Origin: Syntrophaceae bacterium
GTDB taxonomy: Bacteria > Desulfobacterota > Syntrophia > Syntrophales > UBA2185
Assembly: GCA_003153775.1 (NCBI GenBank)
Contig: PMBI01000011.1
Coordinates: 24,303 to 88,302 of the forward strand
Length of the DNA: 64,000 bases
Reading direction: 5' to 3'
Part shown: in pieces, positions 17,240 to 26,992 of the stretch
How the letters are laid out: the number at the start of each line of letters is the position of its first letter
Position numbering within the stretch: the first letter of the stretch is position 1
Translations under genes and position numbers: made by a program
The notes under the pieces: model-generated
Seen by the model: the letters and a program-made list of their open reading frames with translations, nothing else
Database searches by the model: none
Told to the model about the DNA's origin: nothing

Positions 17240-17419
17240 GGAAACTCCTTTCTGCAGTTACGGTCGCAATTGGTAAAGATGTTTGCGGTGTGTAGCGTAT
17301 TCCCCCTTGCAAAGTCAAGTCAATTTTCTATAAGAAGGATAAACTTTGCTTGACATTTGGCGTGATTGTGGTAGTTCTACACTCCCGGTTTGTTGTAAGG
17401 ATGCGCGAAAGGAATAAAG

Positions 17420-18325
17420 ATGCCCAGGAATTTTTATACCTTCCTGATAATCCCCAAGAGAAAAAGTTCAGCGAAGAGATTGACCCTTTCAAACAAGGTC
17501 TTGAAGGGCATCGCCTTTTGTGTAATGGCTGTTATCCTGGCATCCATGTACACCTATTACGATTACATCAGAATAAAGAGGGACAAGATTGAGCTGGAAC
17601 GTTTGAGAAGGCAGACAAGGGAACAGAAAGTTCAGATCGAAGACCTCGCGGAGAAGGTGAACAATTTTACATTGAGGATGGAAGAACTCAGTCAGCTCGA
17701 TAAAAATGTCAGGGCTATGGCCAATGTCGAAGAGAAGCGTTACAAGGGGCAGGTCCTCGGCATCGGAGGCTCGATAAACGACGAAACAAGGATAAAAGCG
17801 CACGCCGAGACTGACCAGCGGATAGTCATCGCCAAGATCGATCAAAATGTCGAGCAACTATCCAAAGACGCACTTGAGCAGAAGAACAGCTTCAATGAGT
17901 TGTTCAAATTCCTTAAGAAACAAAAGTCCATACTCGCCGCGACGCCGTCGATTTGGCCTGTTCAGGGCTGGGTTACATCGGAGTTTGGATTCAGATCATC
18001 ACCGATCGGGGAAGGCAGAGAATTCCACAAGGGAATTGATATTGCAACGCGAATGGGCGTGCAGGTGGTGGCGCCCGCCGATGGTTTGGTTTGCGAGATA
18101 GCCTATGATCGGGACGTGGGACACATGGTTAAGATAAATCATGGATACGGGATGACGAGTTGGTACGGTCACCTCCTTCGAACCGCCGTCAAGCAGGGGA
18201 ATATGGTCAAGAGGGGAGACCTCCTCGGTTATGTCGGGAATTCCGGACGAAGTACAGGCTCGCATCTCCATTATTCAGTTATACTAAACGGCATTCCCGT
18301 TAATCCGAGAAAATATTTGAATTAG
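17420..18325 (+). CDS. M23-family peptidase with coiled coil and one membrane helix
   Basis: The 301-residue protein has an N-terminal transmembrane helix (about 28-46). A long coiled coil follows, from about residue 52 to 175. The C-terminal LytM/M23 domain contains FHKGIDIA, YGHL and HLHYSVI, so the zinc ligands are in place. Such proteins act on cell-wall peptides or as activators of amidases during division. GAAAGGA precedes the ATG at 17420. It is followed by a terminator, so it is a single-gene unit. Confidence 0.88.
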   Translation: MPRNFYTFLIIPKRKSSAKRLTLSNKVLKGIAFCVMAVILASMYTYYDYIRIKRDKIELERLRRQTREQKVQIEDLAEKVNNFTLRMEELSQLDKNVRAMANVEEKRYKGQVLGIGGSINDETRIKAHAETDQRIVIAKIDQNVEQLSKDALEQKNSFNELFKFLKKQKSILAATPSIWPVQGWVTSEFGFRSSPIGEGREFHKGIDIATRMGVQVVAPADGLVCEIAYDRDVGHMVKINHGYGMTSWYGHLLRTAVKQGNMVKRGDLLGYVGNSGRSTGSHLHYSVILNGIPVNPRKYLN

Positions 18326-18377
18326 ATTTGCCCGCGTGCACTTCTTCTGCGGGAAGGATCGTTATTAGTTATCTAAC

Positions 18378-18404
18378 AACCGGGTTTGATACCGGTTTTT
18401 TTTT
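18378..18404 (+). terminator. Terminator between the M23 gene and secA
   Basis: AACCGG (18378-18383) pairs with CCGGTT (18392-18397), followed directly by nine T residues. A textbook Rho-independent terminator. Confidence 0.85.
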
Positions 18405-18417
18405 GAGAGGATGATCT

Positions 18418-20937
18418 ATGCTGGGGTCTTTGCTGGGAAAGGTAATCGGCAGTAAAAATGACCGGGAATTAAAGCGGCTGTCTTTTATCCTTGATGAGGT
18501 AAATGATTTTGAGCCCGCGATGATGGGCCTGAGTGACGGAGAACTGAAAGCGAAGACGCCCTATTTTAAGGAGCGCATCGCCGGCGGCGCGGAACCCGAC
18601 GACATCCTGACGGAGGCCTTTGCCGTTGCAAGGGAAGCAGCGAGAAGAACCTTACTGATGAGGCCCTTTGATGTTCAGGTTATTGGCGGCCTCGTCCTCC
18701 ACGAAGGAAGGATTGCGGAGATGAAAACCGGAGAGGGGAAGACACTGGCTGCTACCATGCCCCTCTATCTGAACGCCCTGTCCGGGGAAGGTTGCCACCT
18801 GGTGACTGTAAATGATTATCTTGCAAAAAGGGATGCGCAGTGGATGGGGCCCGTATATAAATTCCTCGGCCTCACTGTCGGAGTCATCGTTCATGGCATG
18901 GATGATCCTGAAAGAAGGATGGCATACAGCGCCGACATCACCTACGGCACGAACAATGAGTTCGGTTTTGATTACCTCCGCGATAATATGAAGTTCAGCC
19001 TTGAGGATTATGTTCAGAGGGAGTTCAATTATGCGATCGTGGACGAGGTGGACAGCATCCTCATCGATGAGGCGAGAACACCTCTGATAATATCAGGCCC
19101 GTCGGAGGAATCCACAGATAAATACTACAAGATCAATCAGGTAATACCCAGATTGAGGAGGGAGAATGACTACACTATCGACGAAAAGAGCCGGACCGTA
19201 GTGCTTACGGAAGAAGGTGTCGCCAGGGTTGAAAGTTATCTGAAGGTACAGAACCTCTTTGAACCCAAAAATATAGAGCTTCTTCACCACGTGAATCAGG
19301 CATTAAAGGCCCATACACTCTTCAAGCGCGATGTTGATTATCTGGTTACGGAGGGCCAAGTCATAATTGTTGATGAGTTCACAGGCAGGGTCATGCCGGG
19401 CAGAAGATACAGTGACGGCTTGCATCAGGCTTTGGAAGCGAAAGAAAAAGTAAAGATAGAGCGTGAAAATCAGACACTTGCATCAATAACATTCCAGAAT
19501 TACTTTAGGATGTATAAGAAGCTTGCGGGAATGACAGGGACGGCAGACACGGAGGCCGCCGAATTCAATAAGATCTATAACCTCGATGTCTGCGTGGTTC
19601 CAACCAATATGCCCATGATCAGGGTGGATAACTCTGATGTGATCTACAAGACTGAGGCGGAAAAATTCAATGCGGTGATCGAAGAAATTAAAGAGCTGCA
19701 CAAGGAAAAGAGGCCCGTTCTGGTAGGCACAATATCCATCGAAAAGTCCGAACTCCTGAGCAAGTATCTTTCGCGGACCGGAATCAAGCACCACGTCCTG
19801 AACGCCAAGCACCACGAAAAAGAAGCGGAGATTATTGCCCAGGCGGGGCAGCCGGGCATGGTAACAATATCAACCAATATGGCTGGCCGCGGGACCGACA
19901 TAAAGCTCGGCGAAGGAGTTGCTGAGGTCGGTGGGCTACACATCCTCGGGACGGAGAGGCATGAGAGCCGCCGCATCGACAATCAGCTCCGGGGCAGGTC
20001 GGGGCGCCAGGGTGATCTCGGGTCTTCGCGCTTTTATCTTTCGCTCGAGGATGATCTTCTGCGCATTTTCGGTGCAGAGAGAATCTCTTCCGTTATGGAC
20101 AGGATCGGCATGGAAGAGAACCAGCCGATTGAACACAAGCTGATATCGAAGGCTATCGAAAATGCGCAAAAAAGGGTCGAGGCTCATAATTTTGATATCC
20201 GCAAGCACCTCTTGGAATTTGACGATGTAATGAACAGGCAGAGACAGGTAATTTACGAACAGCGCAAGAGGGTGCTCAAGGGAGAGGACCTGTGGTCTGA
20301 CGTGGAAGAGATGCTGGAAGAGCTGGCTGGCGAAACAGTCTCACAGTACGTGGACGAGAAGTCCCACCCGGAGGAATGGAACCTGAAGGGATTGGACGAT
20401 ATCGTTTTCAAACAATTCTCATTGCGCCTAAACTTGACTGAGACGGGGAGAGATCTCAGCAGGGATGCGATTGAAGATATGGTCATGGACGCTGCGAAAA
20501 GCCTGCTGAAAAAAAAGGAGGAGGAATACGGTAAAGAGCTCATGGATTATCTTATGAAGGTAATCATGTTGCAGTCTATTGATAGTCACTGGAAAGATCA
20601 TCTCCTGAGCATGGACCACTTAAAGGAGGGCATAGGCCTCAGAGGTTATGGACAGAAGGATCCCGTCCGGGAATACCAGAAAGAGGGCTATGAAATGTTC
20701 ATGGAAATGATCCACCGCATCAAAGAGGATACCATTGAAAAACTCTGCATCGTTAGAATCCAGAAGCAAGAAGAAGTCGAAGAGATGCAGGAAGAGGCGA
20801 GTCAGGATTATATTATGAGCCGGGGAGAACAAGGAGCGGACGTCTCTACGGTGAAGAGGGATGCGAAGAAGGTGGGGCGAAATGATCCCTGTCCGTGCGG
20901 CAGTGGGAGGAAATATAAAAAATGCTGCGGACAGTGA
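18418..20937 (+). CDS. secA: Preprotein translocase ATPase SecA
   Basis: The 839-residue protein has Walker [12 protein letters not shown] (about 102-112), the DEAD-like [19 protein letters not shown] (about 209-227), a preprotein cross-linking domain, NBD2 with GRGTDIKLG and [11 protein letters not shown], the helical scaffold and wing domain. The C-terminal zinc motif is [13 protein letters not shown]. It drives Sec-dependent export. The ribosome site GAGAGGATG overlaps the region just after the preceding terminator. argJ follows 61 bases later, probably in the same transcript. Confidence 0.98.
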   Translation: MLGSLLGKVIGSKNDRELKRLSFILDEVNDFEPAMMGLSDGELKAKTPYFKERIAGGAEPDDILTEAFAVAREAARRTLLMRPFDVQVIGGLVLHEGRIAEMKTGEGKTLAATMPLYLNALSGEGCHLVTVNDYLAKRDAQWMGPVYKFLGLTVGVIVHGMDDPERRMAYSADITYGTNNEFGFDYLRDNMKFSLEDYVQREFNYAIVDEVDSILIDEARTPLIISGPSEESTDKYYKINQVIPRLRRENDYTIDEKSRTVVLTEEGVARVESYLKVQNLFEPKNIELLHHVNQALKAHTLFKRDVDYLVTEGQVIIVDEFTGRVMPGRRYSDGLHQALEAKEKVKIERENQTLASITFQNYFRMYKKLAGMTGTADTEAAEFNKIYNLDVCVVPTNMPMIRVDNSDVIYKTEAEKFNAVIEEIKELHKEKRPVLVGTISIEKSELLSKYLSRTGIKHHVLNAKHHEKEAEIIAQAGQPGMVTISTNMAGRGTDIKLGEGVAEVGGLHILGTERHESRRIDNQLRGRSGRQGDLGSSRFYLSLEDDLLRIFGAERISSVMDRIGMEENQPIEHKLISKAIENAQKRVEAHNFDIRKHLLEFDDVMNRQRQVIYEQRKRVLKGEDLWSDVEEMLEELAGETVSQYVDEKSHPEEWNLKGLDDIVFKQFSLRLNLTETGRDLSRDAIEDMVMDAAKSLLKKKEEEYGKELMDYLMKVIMLQSIDSHWKDHLLSMDHLKEGIGLRGYGQKDPVREYQKEGYEMFMEMIHRIKEDTIEKLCIVRIQKQEEVEEMQEEASQDYIMSRGEQGADVSTVKRDAKKVGRNDPCPCGSGRKYKKCCGQ

Positions 20938-20998
20938 AAAGAGAGAGAGCGGCCGGAACAAAGATGTTTCCCGCAAGACCTCTTATGTAAGGTGGTTT

Positions 20999-22201
20999 AT
21001 GATCTGTAAAGAGTCGGAGACATACGCCGTTTCGGGTTTTCTGGCAAACGGTATTCATGCGGGCATCAAGGAAAACGGTATTAAGGACCTTGCCCTGATT
21101 TTTTCCGTCGTGCCGGCCGCGGCAGCGGCCGTATTTACGAGAAATTGCTTTAAGGCGGCGCCGGTTCTCCTTGATATGGAAAGGATGAAATCCGGTATGG
21201 CGCAGGCGATTCTGGCAAATAGCGGTAACGCCAATGCGGCAACAGGCGAGGCAGGCTATGCCGACGCCGCGGACATGTCGAGATGCGCTGCCGATAAGCT
21301 TAATATCGCTGATGAGTTGGTTTTGATGGCATCTACTGGAATAATCGGACACAGGCCCCCCGTAAGGAGTATCAAAGAGGGGATGGCAGGCCTCGTTGGC
21401 GGCTTGCATGCCGATGGAATTCCTGCGGCTGCTGAGGCAATCATGACAACGGATAAATTTCCCAAGATTGCTTGCCGCAAAACCATGATCGGTTCAAAAG
21501 AAGTATCGGTTTGCGGGATTGCCAAGGGGGCAGGCATGATAGAGCCCCATATGGCGACCATGCTTGCATTTGCCATGACCGATCTCAACATCGATGTTCA
21601 TACGCTGAATTGGGTCTTTAAACAGGCCATAGACGGGAGCTTTAATGCAATAACGGTCGACGGGTGCATGAGTACGAACGATACGGCGATAATCCTGGCA
21701 AATGGCATGGCCGGAAACAAGCAACTGAAGCGAAATTCGAATGATTTATCTTTATTTAAAGAGGCGCTGTTCGGCGTGATGTCCGATTTGTCCGATGCTA
21801 TCGTTAGGGATGGTGAGGGGGCGACTAAATTTATAGAAATAATCGTTGATGAAGCGGATTCGATAGCAGATGCAAAAAGAGTTGCCTATGCTGTCGCCAA
21901 CTCAAATCTGGTCAAAACCGCATTCTACGGCTGTGACCCCAACTGGGGGAGGATAATAGCGGCTGCAGGTTCATCCGGCGTTAGTCTTCCTGTTGATGCC
22001 GTTAAACTATATTTTGAAGAAGTTCCGGTATTTGCTCATGGCAAGGGCATAGACGGCCATGAAAAGGAGCTTACAGAAATCATGTCCAGGAACAATATAA
22101 AGGTCTTTTTAAAACTCGGAATGGGGAATAAATCCTATAGAATACGGACTTCTGATCTCACCTTGGACTATATCAAGATCAATGCCCACTATCACACCTG
22201 A
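20999..22201 (+). CDS. argJ: Bifunctional glutamate N-acetyltransferase/amino-acid acetyltransferase
   Basis: I start the gene at ATG 20999, after the ribosome site TAAGGTGG; a longer frame from 20861 overlaps secA. The 400-residue product has the ArgJ self-cleavage motif NAITVDGCMSTNDT (about residues 212-225), where the Thr nucleophile begins the beta chain. The conserved KGAGMIEPHMATML is also present. ArgJ recycles the acetyl group from N-acetylornithine to glutamate in arginine synthesis. No other arg genes are in the window. The C-terminal DLTLDYIKINAHYHT is the usual ArgJ end. Confidence 0.93.
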   Translation: MICKESETYAVSGFLANGIHAGIKENGIKDLALIFSVVPAAAAAVFTRNCFKAAPVLLDMERMKSGMAQAILANSGNANAATGEAGYADAADMSRCAADKLNIADELVLMASTGIIGHRPPVRSIKEGMAGLVGGLHADGIPAAAEAIMTTDKFPKIACRKTMIGSKEVSVCGIAKGAGMIEPHMATMLAFAMTDLNIDVHTLNWVFKQAIDGSFNAITVDGCMSTNDTAIILANGMAGNKQLKRNSNDLSLFKEALFGVMSDLSDAIVRDGEGATKFIEIIVDEADSIADAKRVAYAVANSNLVKTAFYGCDPNWGRIIAAAGSSGVSLPVDAVKLYFEEVPVFAHGKGIDGHEKELTEIMSRNNIKVFLKLGMGNKSYRIRTSDLTLDYIKINAHYHT

Positions 22202-22342
22202 TTCTTTGAAAGATCGCAAGCTCTGCTCGTTGTAGAAATCATTATATTTTACCTCAGCTTCTGTTGGGTATTTGCCTTTTTTCGCTTGCTAATTTTGGAT
22301 CTTCATGCTAGTTCTCAACGGATTTCACACATCCTTTGATTG

Positions 22343-22378
22343 ACGGGGCGTTGCTTTTCTTATTGAAAAGTTCCCCGT
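22343..22378 (+). promoter_or_regulatory. Structured leader before rpsB
   Basis: Two nested stems can form: ACGGGG (22343-22348) with CCCCGT (22373-22378), and CTTTTC (22354-22359) with GAAAAG (22365-22370). They are separated by an asymmetric internal loop. No T-run follows, and it ends about 45 bases before the rpsB ATG. Ribosomal protein S2 represses its own operon through leader RNA in other bacteria, so an autoregulatory site is possible; this is inference. Confidence 0.35.
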
Positions 22379-22423
22379 TCAAAGTGACAGGGATGGCGGT
22401 AAAAAAACAAAAGGAGTTGCAAA

Positions 22424-23263
22424 ATGGCAAACATATCAATGAAGTTGTTACTTGAAGCGGGAGTTCACTTCGGTCATCAGACCAACAAGTGGAATCCGAA
22501 GATGAAGCCCTACATATTTGGGGCGAGAAACGGCATTTATATCATCGACCTCCAGCAGACAGTGGGGATGTTCCAGGCCGCATATGACTTTGTCGTGAAT
22601 ATGGTGGCAGCGGGCGGAGAGCTTCTCTTTGTAGGAACAAAGAAGCAATCGCAGGAAGCGGTCAAAGAGGAGTCGGAACGATGCGGGATGCCTTACGTCA
22701 ATCAGAGATGGCTGGGCGGCATGCTGACGAATTTTAATACCATCAATAAGAGGATCGAGAGACTAAACCTCTTGGAGAAGATGTTTTCTGACGACAGCGT
22801 CAAGGCGTTTCCCAAGAAGGAGATAATGAAGCTTCAAAAAGAAATGAACAAGCTTGAGAAAGTCCTCGGTGGGATAAAGATAATTAAACGCGTCCCCGGA
22901 GGCTTGTTTATCGTTGACCCCAAGCGCGAGAGCATTGCCGTCAAAGAGGCGCAAAAATTGAAGATTCCTATCGTAGCTATAGTTGATACAAACTGCGACC
23001 CTGACGACATCGACTATATTATACCCGGTAACGACGATGCCATCAGGGCGATCAAGCTTTTCTCTTCAAGGATTTGCGATGCAGTGATCGAAGGCAAGAG
23101 AAAGTTCGAGGAGCATGTACAAGCCGACACAGATAAAGAAACGGCAGCCCTGGCCTCTGAGAAGGGCGAGGATGTGGAAGCGGATGTCCCGGAGTCTGTT
23201 GAGACAAAGGATGGGATAACTGATTTCGAGGAAGATACTGAAAAGGATAAAGCGCGTCAGTGA
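22424..23263 (+). CDS. rpsB: 30S ribosomal protein S2
   Basis: The 279-residue protein starts [20 protein letters not shown] and has [14 protein letters not shown] and the zinc-free S2 core through about residue 225, including [17 protein letters not shown]. The last 50 residues form an acidic, Glu/Asp-rich tail, longer than in E. coli (241 residues). The ribosome site AAAGGAG is strong. It opens the conserved rpsB-tsf-pyrH-frr operon. Confidence 0.97.
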   Translation: MANISMKLLLEAGVHFGHQTNKWNPKMKPYIFGARNGIYIIDLQQTVGMFQAAYDFVVNMVAAGGELLFVGTKKQSQEAVKEESERCGMPYVNQRWLGGMLTNFNTINKRIERLNLLEKMFSDDSVKAFPKKEIMKLQKEMNKLEKVLGGIKIIKRVPGGLFIVDPKRESIAVKEAQKLKIPIVAIVDTNCDPDDIDYIIPGNDDAIRAIKLFSSRICDAVIEGKRKFEEHVQADTDKETAALASEKGEDVEADVPESVETKDGITDFEEDTEKDKARQ

Positions 23264-23294
23264 AGGCGAGAAATTTGACGGGAGGTAGAATAAA

Positions 23295-23891
23295 TTGAGC
23301 ATTACATCATCGATGGTTAAAGAGCTGAGAGAAAAAACAGGCGCCGGTATGATGGATTGCAAGGAAGCTCTGACAATGTCCGCAGGAGACTTCGAAAAGG
23401 CAATCGATCATTTGCGCAAGAAAGGCATGTCTGCTGCGACGAAGAGATCATCAAAGGCGGCAAAGGATGGAGCCGTCGCGTCGTACATCCATATGGGTGG
23501 GAAAATAGGGGTTCTGGTAGAGGTTAATTGCGAAACGGACTTCGTTGCCAAGACGGATGATTTTCGACTGCTGGCGAAGGAATTGACGATGCACATAGCT
23601 GCGGCGAACCCCAGGTATCTCAAGTCGGAAGATATACCTCCAGATGTCCTGGAACGGGAGAAAGAGATTTACAGGAGCCAGGCTATGGCGGAAAAGAAAC
23701 CGGAGAAGATATGGGATAAGATAATAGAAGGCAAACTCAAGAAGTATTATGAAGATGTCTGCCTTCTGGATCAGAAATTTATAAAAGATACTGCCATCAC
23801 CATCGGGACGCTGGTCAATAATATGATCGCCAAGACGGGTGAGAATATTGTTATCAGAAGATTTATAAGGTTCCAGCTGGGAGCCGATTGA
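23295..23891 (+). CDS. tsf: Elongation factor Ts
   Basis: The 198-residue protein is the short EF-Ts form. It starts at TTG 23295 after GGGAGGTAG, followed by [19 protein letters not shown]. The core [15 protein letters not shown] gives the EF-Tu-contacting TDFV motif. It exchanges GDP for GTP on EF-Tu. It stands 31 bases after rpsB and 7 bases before pyrH. Confidence 0.96.
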   Translation: MSITSSMVKELREKTGAGMMDCKEALTMSAGDFEKAIDHLRKKGMSAATKRSSKAAKDGAVASYIHMGGKIGVLVEVNCETDFVAKTDDFRLLAKELTMHIAAANPRYLKSEDIPPDVLEREKEIYRSQAMAEKKPEKIWDKIIEGKLKKYYEDVCLLDQKFIKDTAITIGTLVNNMIAKTGENIVIRRFIRFQLGAD

Positions 23892-23898
23892 AGAAGGG

Positions 23899-24618
23899 AT
23901 GATGGATAAATCTGTCTACAAGAGAGTCCTCCTGAAGCTGAGCGGCGAAGTCCTTATGGGGAAGGGCTCTTATGGGATAGATCTTGATGCCGTATCGAGC
24001 ATTGCGGGAGAAATCAGGGATGTTGCCAGGCTAGGTGTTGAGATAGGAGTAGTGGTCGGCGGCGGCAATATTTTTCGCGGGTTTGAAGCCAATGAAATGG
24101 GTATGGAGCGAACATCCGCGGATTATATGGGCATGCTCGCGACCGTGATAAACAGCCTGGCATTGCAGAGCGCCCTTGAACAACTTGATGTCGTGACGAG
24201 GGTTCAAACTGCAATTGAGATGAAACAGATTGCGGAGCCGTTTATTCAGAGACGGGCTGTTCGTCATCTCGAGAAAGGAAGGGTCGTTATATTCGCAGGC
24301 GGCACAGGAAACCCTTATTTCACCACGGATACTGCCGCTTCGTTAAGGGCAGTAGAGATAAAGGCCGATGTCATTCTGAAAGCAACCAAAGTAGACGGGG
24401 TCTATGATAAAGATCCTGTTAAATGCAGCGATGCGAAGATGTTCACGGAGATATCGTATAACGACATATTGACGAGACATTTGAAGGTCATGGACGCTAC
24501 TGCGATTTCCTTGTGCAGAGAGAACAACCTTCCCATCATCGTTTTTAATCTGCAAAAGAAGGGCAATATCAGGCGCGTCATATGCGGCAGGAAAATGGGG
24601 ACGAGAGTCAGGGGTTGA
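23899..24618 (+). CDS. pyrH: Uridylate kinase
   Basis: The 239-residue protein has the amino-acid-kinase-fold motifs [14 protein letters not shown] near the start, [10 protein letters not shown] (about residues 54-63), [16 protein letters not shown] and the UMP-site [13 protein letters not shown]. It phosphorylates UMP to UDP. Two adjacent ATGs (23899 and 23902) are possible starts after GAAGGG. frr follows 1 base after its stop. Confidence 0.96.
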   Translation: MMDKSVYKRVLLKLSGEVLMGKGSYGIDLDAVSSIAGEIRDVARLGVEIGVVVGGGNIFRGFEANEMGMERTSADYMGMLATVINSLALQSALEQLDVVTRVQTAIEMKQIAEPFIQRRAVRHLEKGRVVIFAGGTGNPYFTTDTAASLRAVEIKADVILKATKVDGVYDKDPVKCSDAKMFTEISYNDILTRHLKVMDATAISLCRENNLPIIVFNLQKKGNIRRVICGRKMGTRVRG

Positions 24619-24619
24619 C

Positions 24620-25177
24620 ATGAAGGATCTGGTCTTCGACGAATTGAAAGATAACATGGATAAAGCGATTCACGCTTTTGAAAAGTCCTTGAGCAAAGTG
24701 AGGACGGGGAGGGCGTCGCTGTCGCTTCTCGACGGCATCAAAGTGGACTATTATGGCGTTCCCACGCCGCTCAACCAGGTCGCTACACTTTCCATACCGG
24801 AGAGCCGCCTCATCGTCATCTCCCCATGGGACAACAGCATCATGGGAACCGTGGAAAAGGCTATACAGAAATCCGATCTTGGCTTGATGCCGGTAAATGA
24901 CGGGAAGGTGATGCGCATTTCAATTCCGCCGCTTACGGAAGAACGTAGAAAGGAACTGGCAAAGGTCGTAAAGAAGATCGCCGAGGAATGCAAGATAAAT
25001 CTGAGAAATGTGAGAAGAGACGCAAATGATCAGCTAAAGACCCTTAAGAAGGACAGTGACATCTCTGAAGATGATTTCTATTTGTACCAGGAGGAGGTTC
25101 AGGAAATAACGGATAAATATATTAAGAAAACTGATGGTATTCTTGCCGCTAAAGAAAAAGAAATCATGGAAATATAA
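24620..25177 (+). CDS. frr: Ribosome recycling factor
   Basis: The 185-residue protein has the RRF signatures KVRTGRASLSLLDGIKVDYYG and PLTEERRKELAKVVKKIAEE, together with RRDAND near residue 133. It splits post-termination ribosomes with EF-G. It is the last gene of the rpsB operon and is followed by a clear terminator. The ATG at 24620 lies directly after the pyrH stop, so translation is likely coupled. Confidence 0.97.
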   Translation: MKDLVFDELKDNMDKAIHAFEKSLSKVRTGRASLSLLDGIKVDYYGVPTPLNQVATLSIPESRLIVISPWDNSIMGTVEKAIQKSDLGLMPVNDGKVMRISIPPLTEERRKELAKVVKKIAEECKINLRNVRRDANDQLKTLKKDSDISEDDFYLYQEEVQEITDKYIKKTDGILAAKEKEIMEI

Positions 25178-25203
25178 GATAAATGCCGTGAACAACAGAT
25201 ACT

Positions 25204-25231
25204 GGGAGCCTTCTGGCTCCTTCTTTGTTTT
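25204..25231 (+). terminator. Terminator of the rpsB-tsf-pyrH-frr operon
   Basis: GGAGCC (25205-25210) and GGCTCC (25215-25220) form a stem with a TTCT loop, followed by TTCTTTGTTTT. Confidence 0.85.
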
Positions 25232-25327
25232 AGAAACGATGTAAATTTTACTTGCCCGGCCGTCGTCGCTTATTTTTTTTAAGGTTTTCTGGCTCTCTCA
25301 ATTTTTTGCATGTCTTGAACTTTACCC

Positions 25328-25355
25328 TTGATTGTGTTACTTGAGCAAATATTAA
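25328..25355 (+). promoter_or_regulatory. Possible promoter for the uppS operon
   Basis: TTGATT (25328-25333), a 16-base spacer and TATTAA (25350-25355) lie about 37 bases upstream of uppS. The terminator of the frr operon stands just before, so a new promoter is needed here. The boxes are not perfect. Confidence 0.4.
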
Positions 25356-25391
25356 CTACCCGCAGATATTATAAGAAGAGCATGTCAGCCG

Positions 25392-26144
25392 ATGAAAAAG
25401 ATTGACCTTGGCAAACTGCCCCAACATATCGCCATAATCATGGACGGCAATGGCAGATGGGCCGAAAAACACGCCTTCGGAAGGATAACCGGCCACCGGC
25501 GAGGCGCCAATTCTGTAAAGGCCGTTGTGAAGGCTTGCCGGGAGATCGGTATAGAATATCTCACCTTGTATGCATTCTCCGTTGAAAATTGGCTTCGTCC
25601 CCGGGAGGAGGTCGATGCGCTTATGGGCCTATTGGATAAATTCCTGCGGTCGGAGCTTGACGAAATGCTTCGCAATGGCATCCGATTGGTAGCTATCGGC
25701 GATATCGGATCATTGAGCGGGCCGTTGAGGAATATGCTTGCGGAGGCAATGGAGAAGACGGCTCATAATGACGGGATGGTTCTTAATCTGGCCCTGAGCT
25801 ATGGTGGACGGGACGAAATCGTTGCCGCCGTGAAAGGGATATTAAAAGACTGTCAGATAGGCAAGATCACTCCCCAGGCGCTGACGAAGGAATTGTTTTC
25901 TACGTATCTATATACGGCTGATATTCCCGATCCGGACCTGCTTATAAGGACGAGCGGCGAGTACAGGCTGAGCAATTTCTTATTGTGGCAGTCGGCTTAT
26001 ACGGAATTTTATTTTTGCGACGTCCTCTGGCCTGATTTCCGGAGGAGGCATCTCCTCGAGGCGATCGCCGAGTTTCAGCGGCGGGAGAGGAGATTCGGAT
26101 TGACGAGTAACCAGTTGCGCAGGGATGGTGCATACACAGGATGA
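25392..26144 (+). CDS. uppS: Isoprenyl (undecaprenyl) diphosphate synthase
   Basis: The 250-residue cis-prenyltransferase has the catalytic IAIIMDGNGRWAEKHAFGR (about residues 13-31), TLYAFSVENWLRP (about 57-69) and LLIRTSGEYRLSNFLLWQS. The usual GGE of RTSGE is present. It makes the C55 carrier for peptidoglycan and lipopolysaccharide. It leads an envelope/isoprenoid operon and overlaps cdsA by 4 bases. Confidence 0.96.
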   Translation: MKKIDLGKLPQHIAIIMDGNGRWAEKHAFGRITGHRRGANSVKAVVKACREIGIEYLTLYAFSVENWLRPREEVDALMGLLDKFLRSELDEMLRNGIRLVAIGDIGSLSGPLRNMLAEAMEKTAHNDGMVLNLALSYGGRDEIVAAVKGILKDCQIGKITPQALTKELFSTYLYTADIPDPDLLIRTSGEYRLSNFLLWQSAYTEFYFCDVLWPDFRRRHLLEAIAEFQRRERRFGLTSNQLRRDGAYTG

Positions 26145-26950
26145 CTTCCCACATAAAAAGATGGATAGCCGGGGTTATAGCTGTACCCATACTCTTTGCC
26201 GTCATATTCTATGGGTCGGAAGCCGTGTTCTGTGCATTCATCATGCTTGTTACTCTCGGAGCCGCAATCGAGTATAACAGAATGATGTTCAATGGGGGAT
26301 TTGTCCGGGAGAAAGTGCAGGCGCTGATTATCGCAGTATTAATTCCCCTTGCCGCTTTCTCTGGTGATTTACGTATTGTGCTGGCTGTCATTGCATTTTC
26401 CATGTTAGCCGTCTTTTCCCTGTCCCTTCTCGGCGTGAACGAGCATTCTATCGATACGGTTTCGGTCAGTAAGCTCGTGCTCGGCTTTATCTATATACCT
26501 TTCATGCTGTCTCATTTCATACTGCTGAGGCGTACAGACGACGGCATGATGTGGATATTCTTCATTTTGGTTTTGGCTTTTTCCGGGGATATCGCGGCAT
26601 TTTACGTAGGCAGAAGCATCGGAAAGAGAAAACTGATGCCGCTGGTCAGTCCCGGCAAGACTGTGGAGGGAACGGCGGGATTACTGATAGGAAGCGTCAT
26701 CGGCTGCATATTATTCCAGCAATGTTTTCTTCCCAGGCTTCCGGTTTTCCATGCCGCAGCGCTGGGATTTTCAGGAGGCGTAATGGGACAACTGGGCGAC
26801 CTTTGTGAGTCCGTCATCAAGAGAGCTTCCGGGGTAAAGGATTCCGGTTCTCTTGTCATGGGACATGGGGGCTTGCTTGACCGCTTGGACTGTTTGATTT
26901 TTATTGCGCCTTTTGTATACTACTATAGAATATTCTTGACGGCATCATAG
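26141..26950 (+). CDS. cdsA: Phosphatidate cytidylyltransferase
   Basis: The 269-residue protein has about eight transmembrane segments. Its C-terminal CDS signature is KRASGVKDSGSLVMGHGGLLDRLD (given here as KRASGVKDSGSLV plus MGHGGLLDRLD, near residues 227-250), and SPGKTVEGTAGL lies at about 168. It makes CDP-diacylglycerol, the precursor used by PssA downstream. Its ATG overlaps the uppS stop (ATGA). It lies inside the uppS-cdsA-dxr-rseP operon. Confidence 0.94.
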   Translation: MTSHIKRWIAGVIAVPILFAVIFYGSEAVFCAFIMLVTLGAAIEYNRMMFNGGFVREKVQALIIAVLIPLAAFSGDLRIVLAVIAFSMLAVFSLSLLGVNEHSIDTVSVSKLVLGFIYIPFMLSHFILLRRTDDGMMWIFFILVLAFSGDIAAFYVGRSIGKRKLMPLVSPGKTVEGTAGLLIGSVIGCILFQQCFLPRLPVFHAAALGFSGGVMGQLGDLCESVIKRASGVKDSGSLVMGHGGLLDRLDCLIFIAPFVYYYRIFLTAS

Positions 26951-26992
26951 GCGGGCCTTTCATCTCGGAGGGAAAAGATTGTATTTGCATTC

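Noticed and set aside
17345-17380. TTGACA at 17351 as a promoter for the M23 gene
   Set aside because: No -10-like box is found at 15-19 bases; the first reasonable one is 22 bases away.
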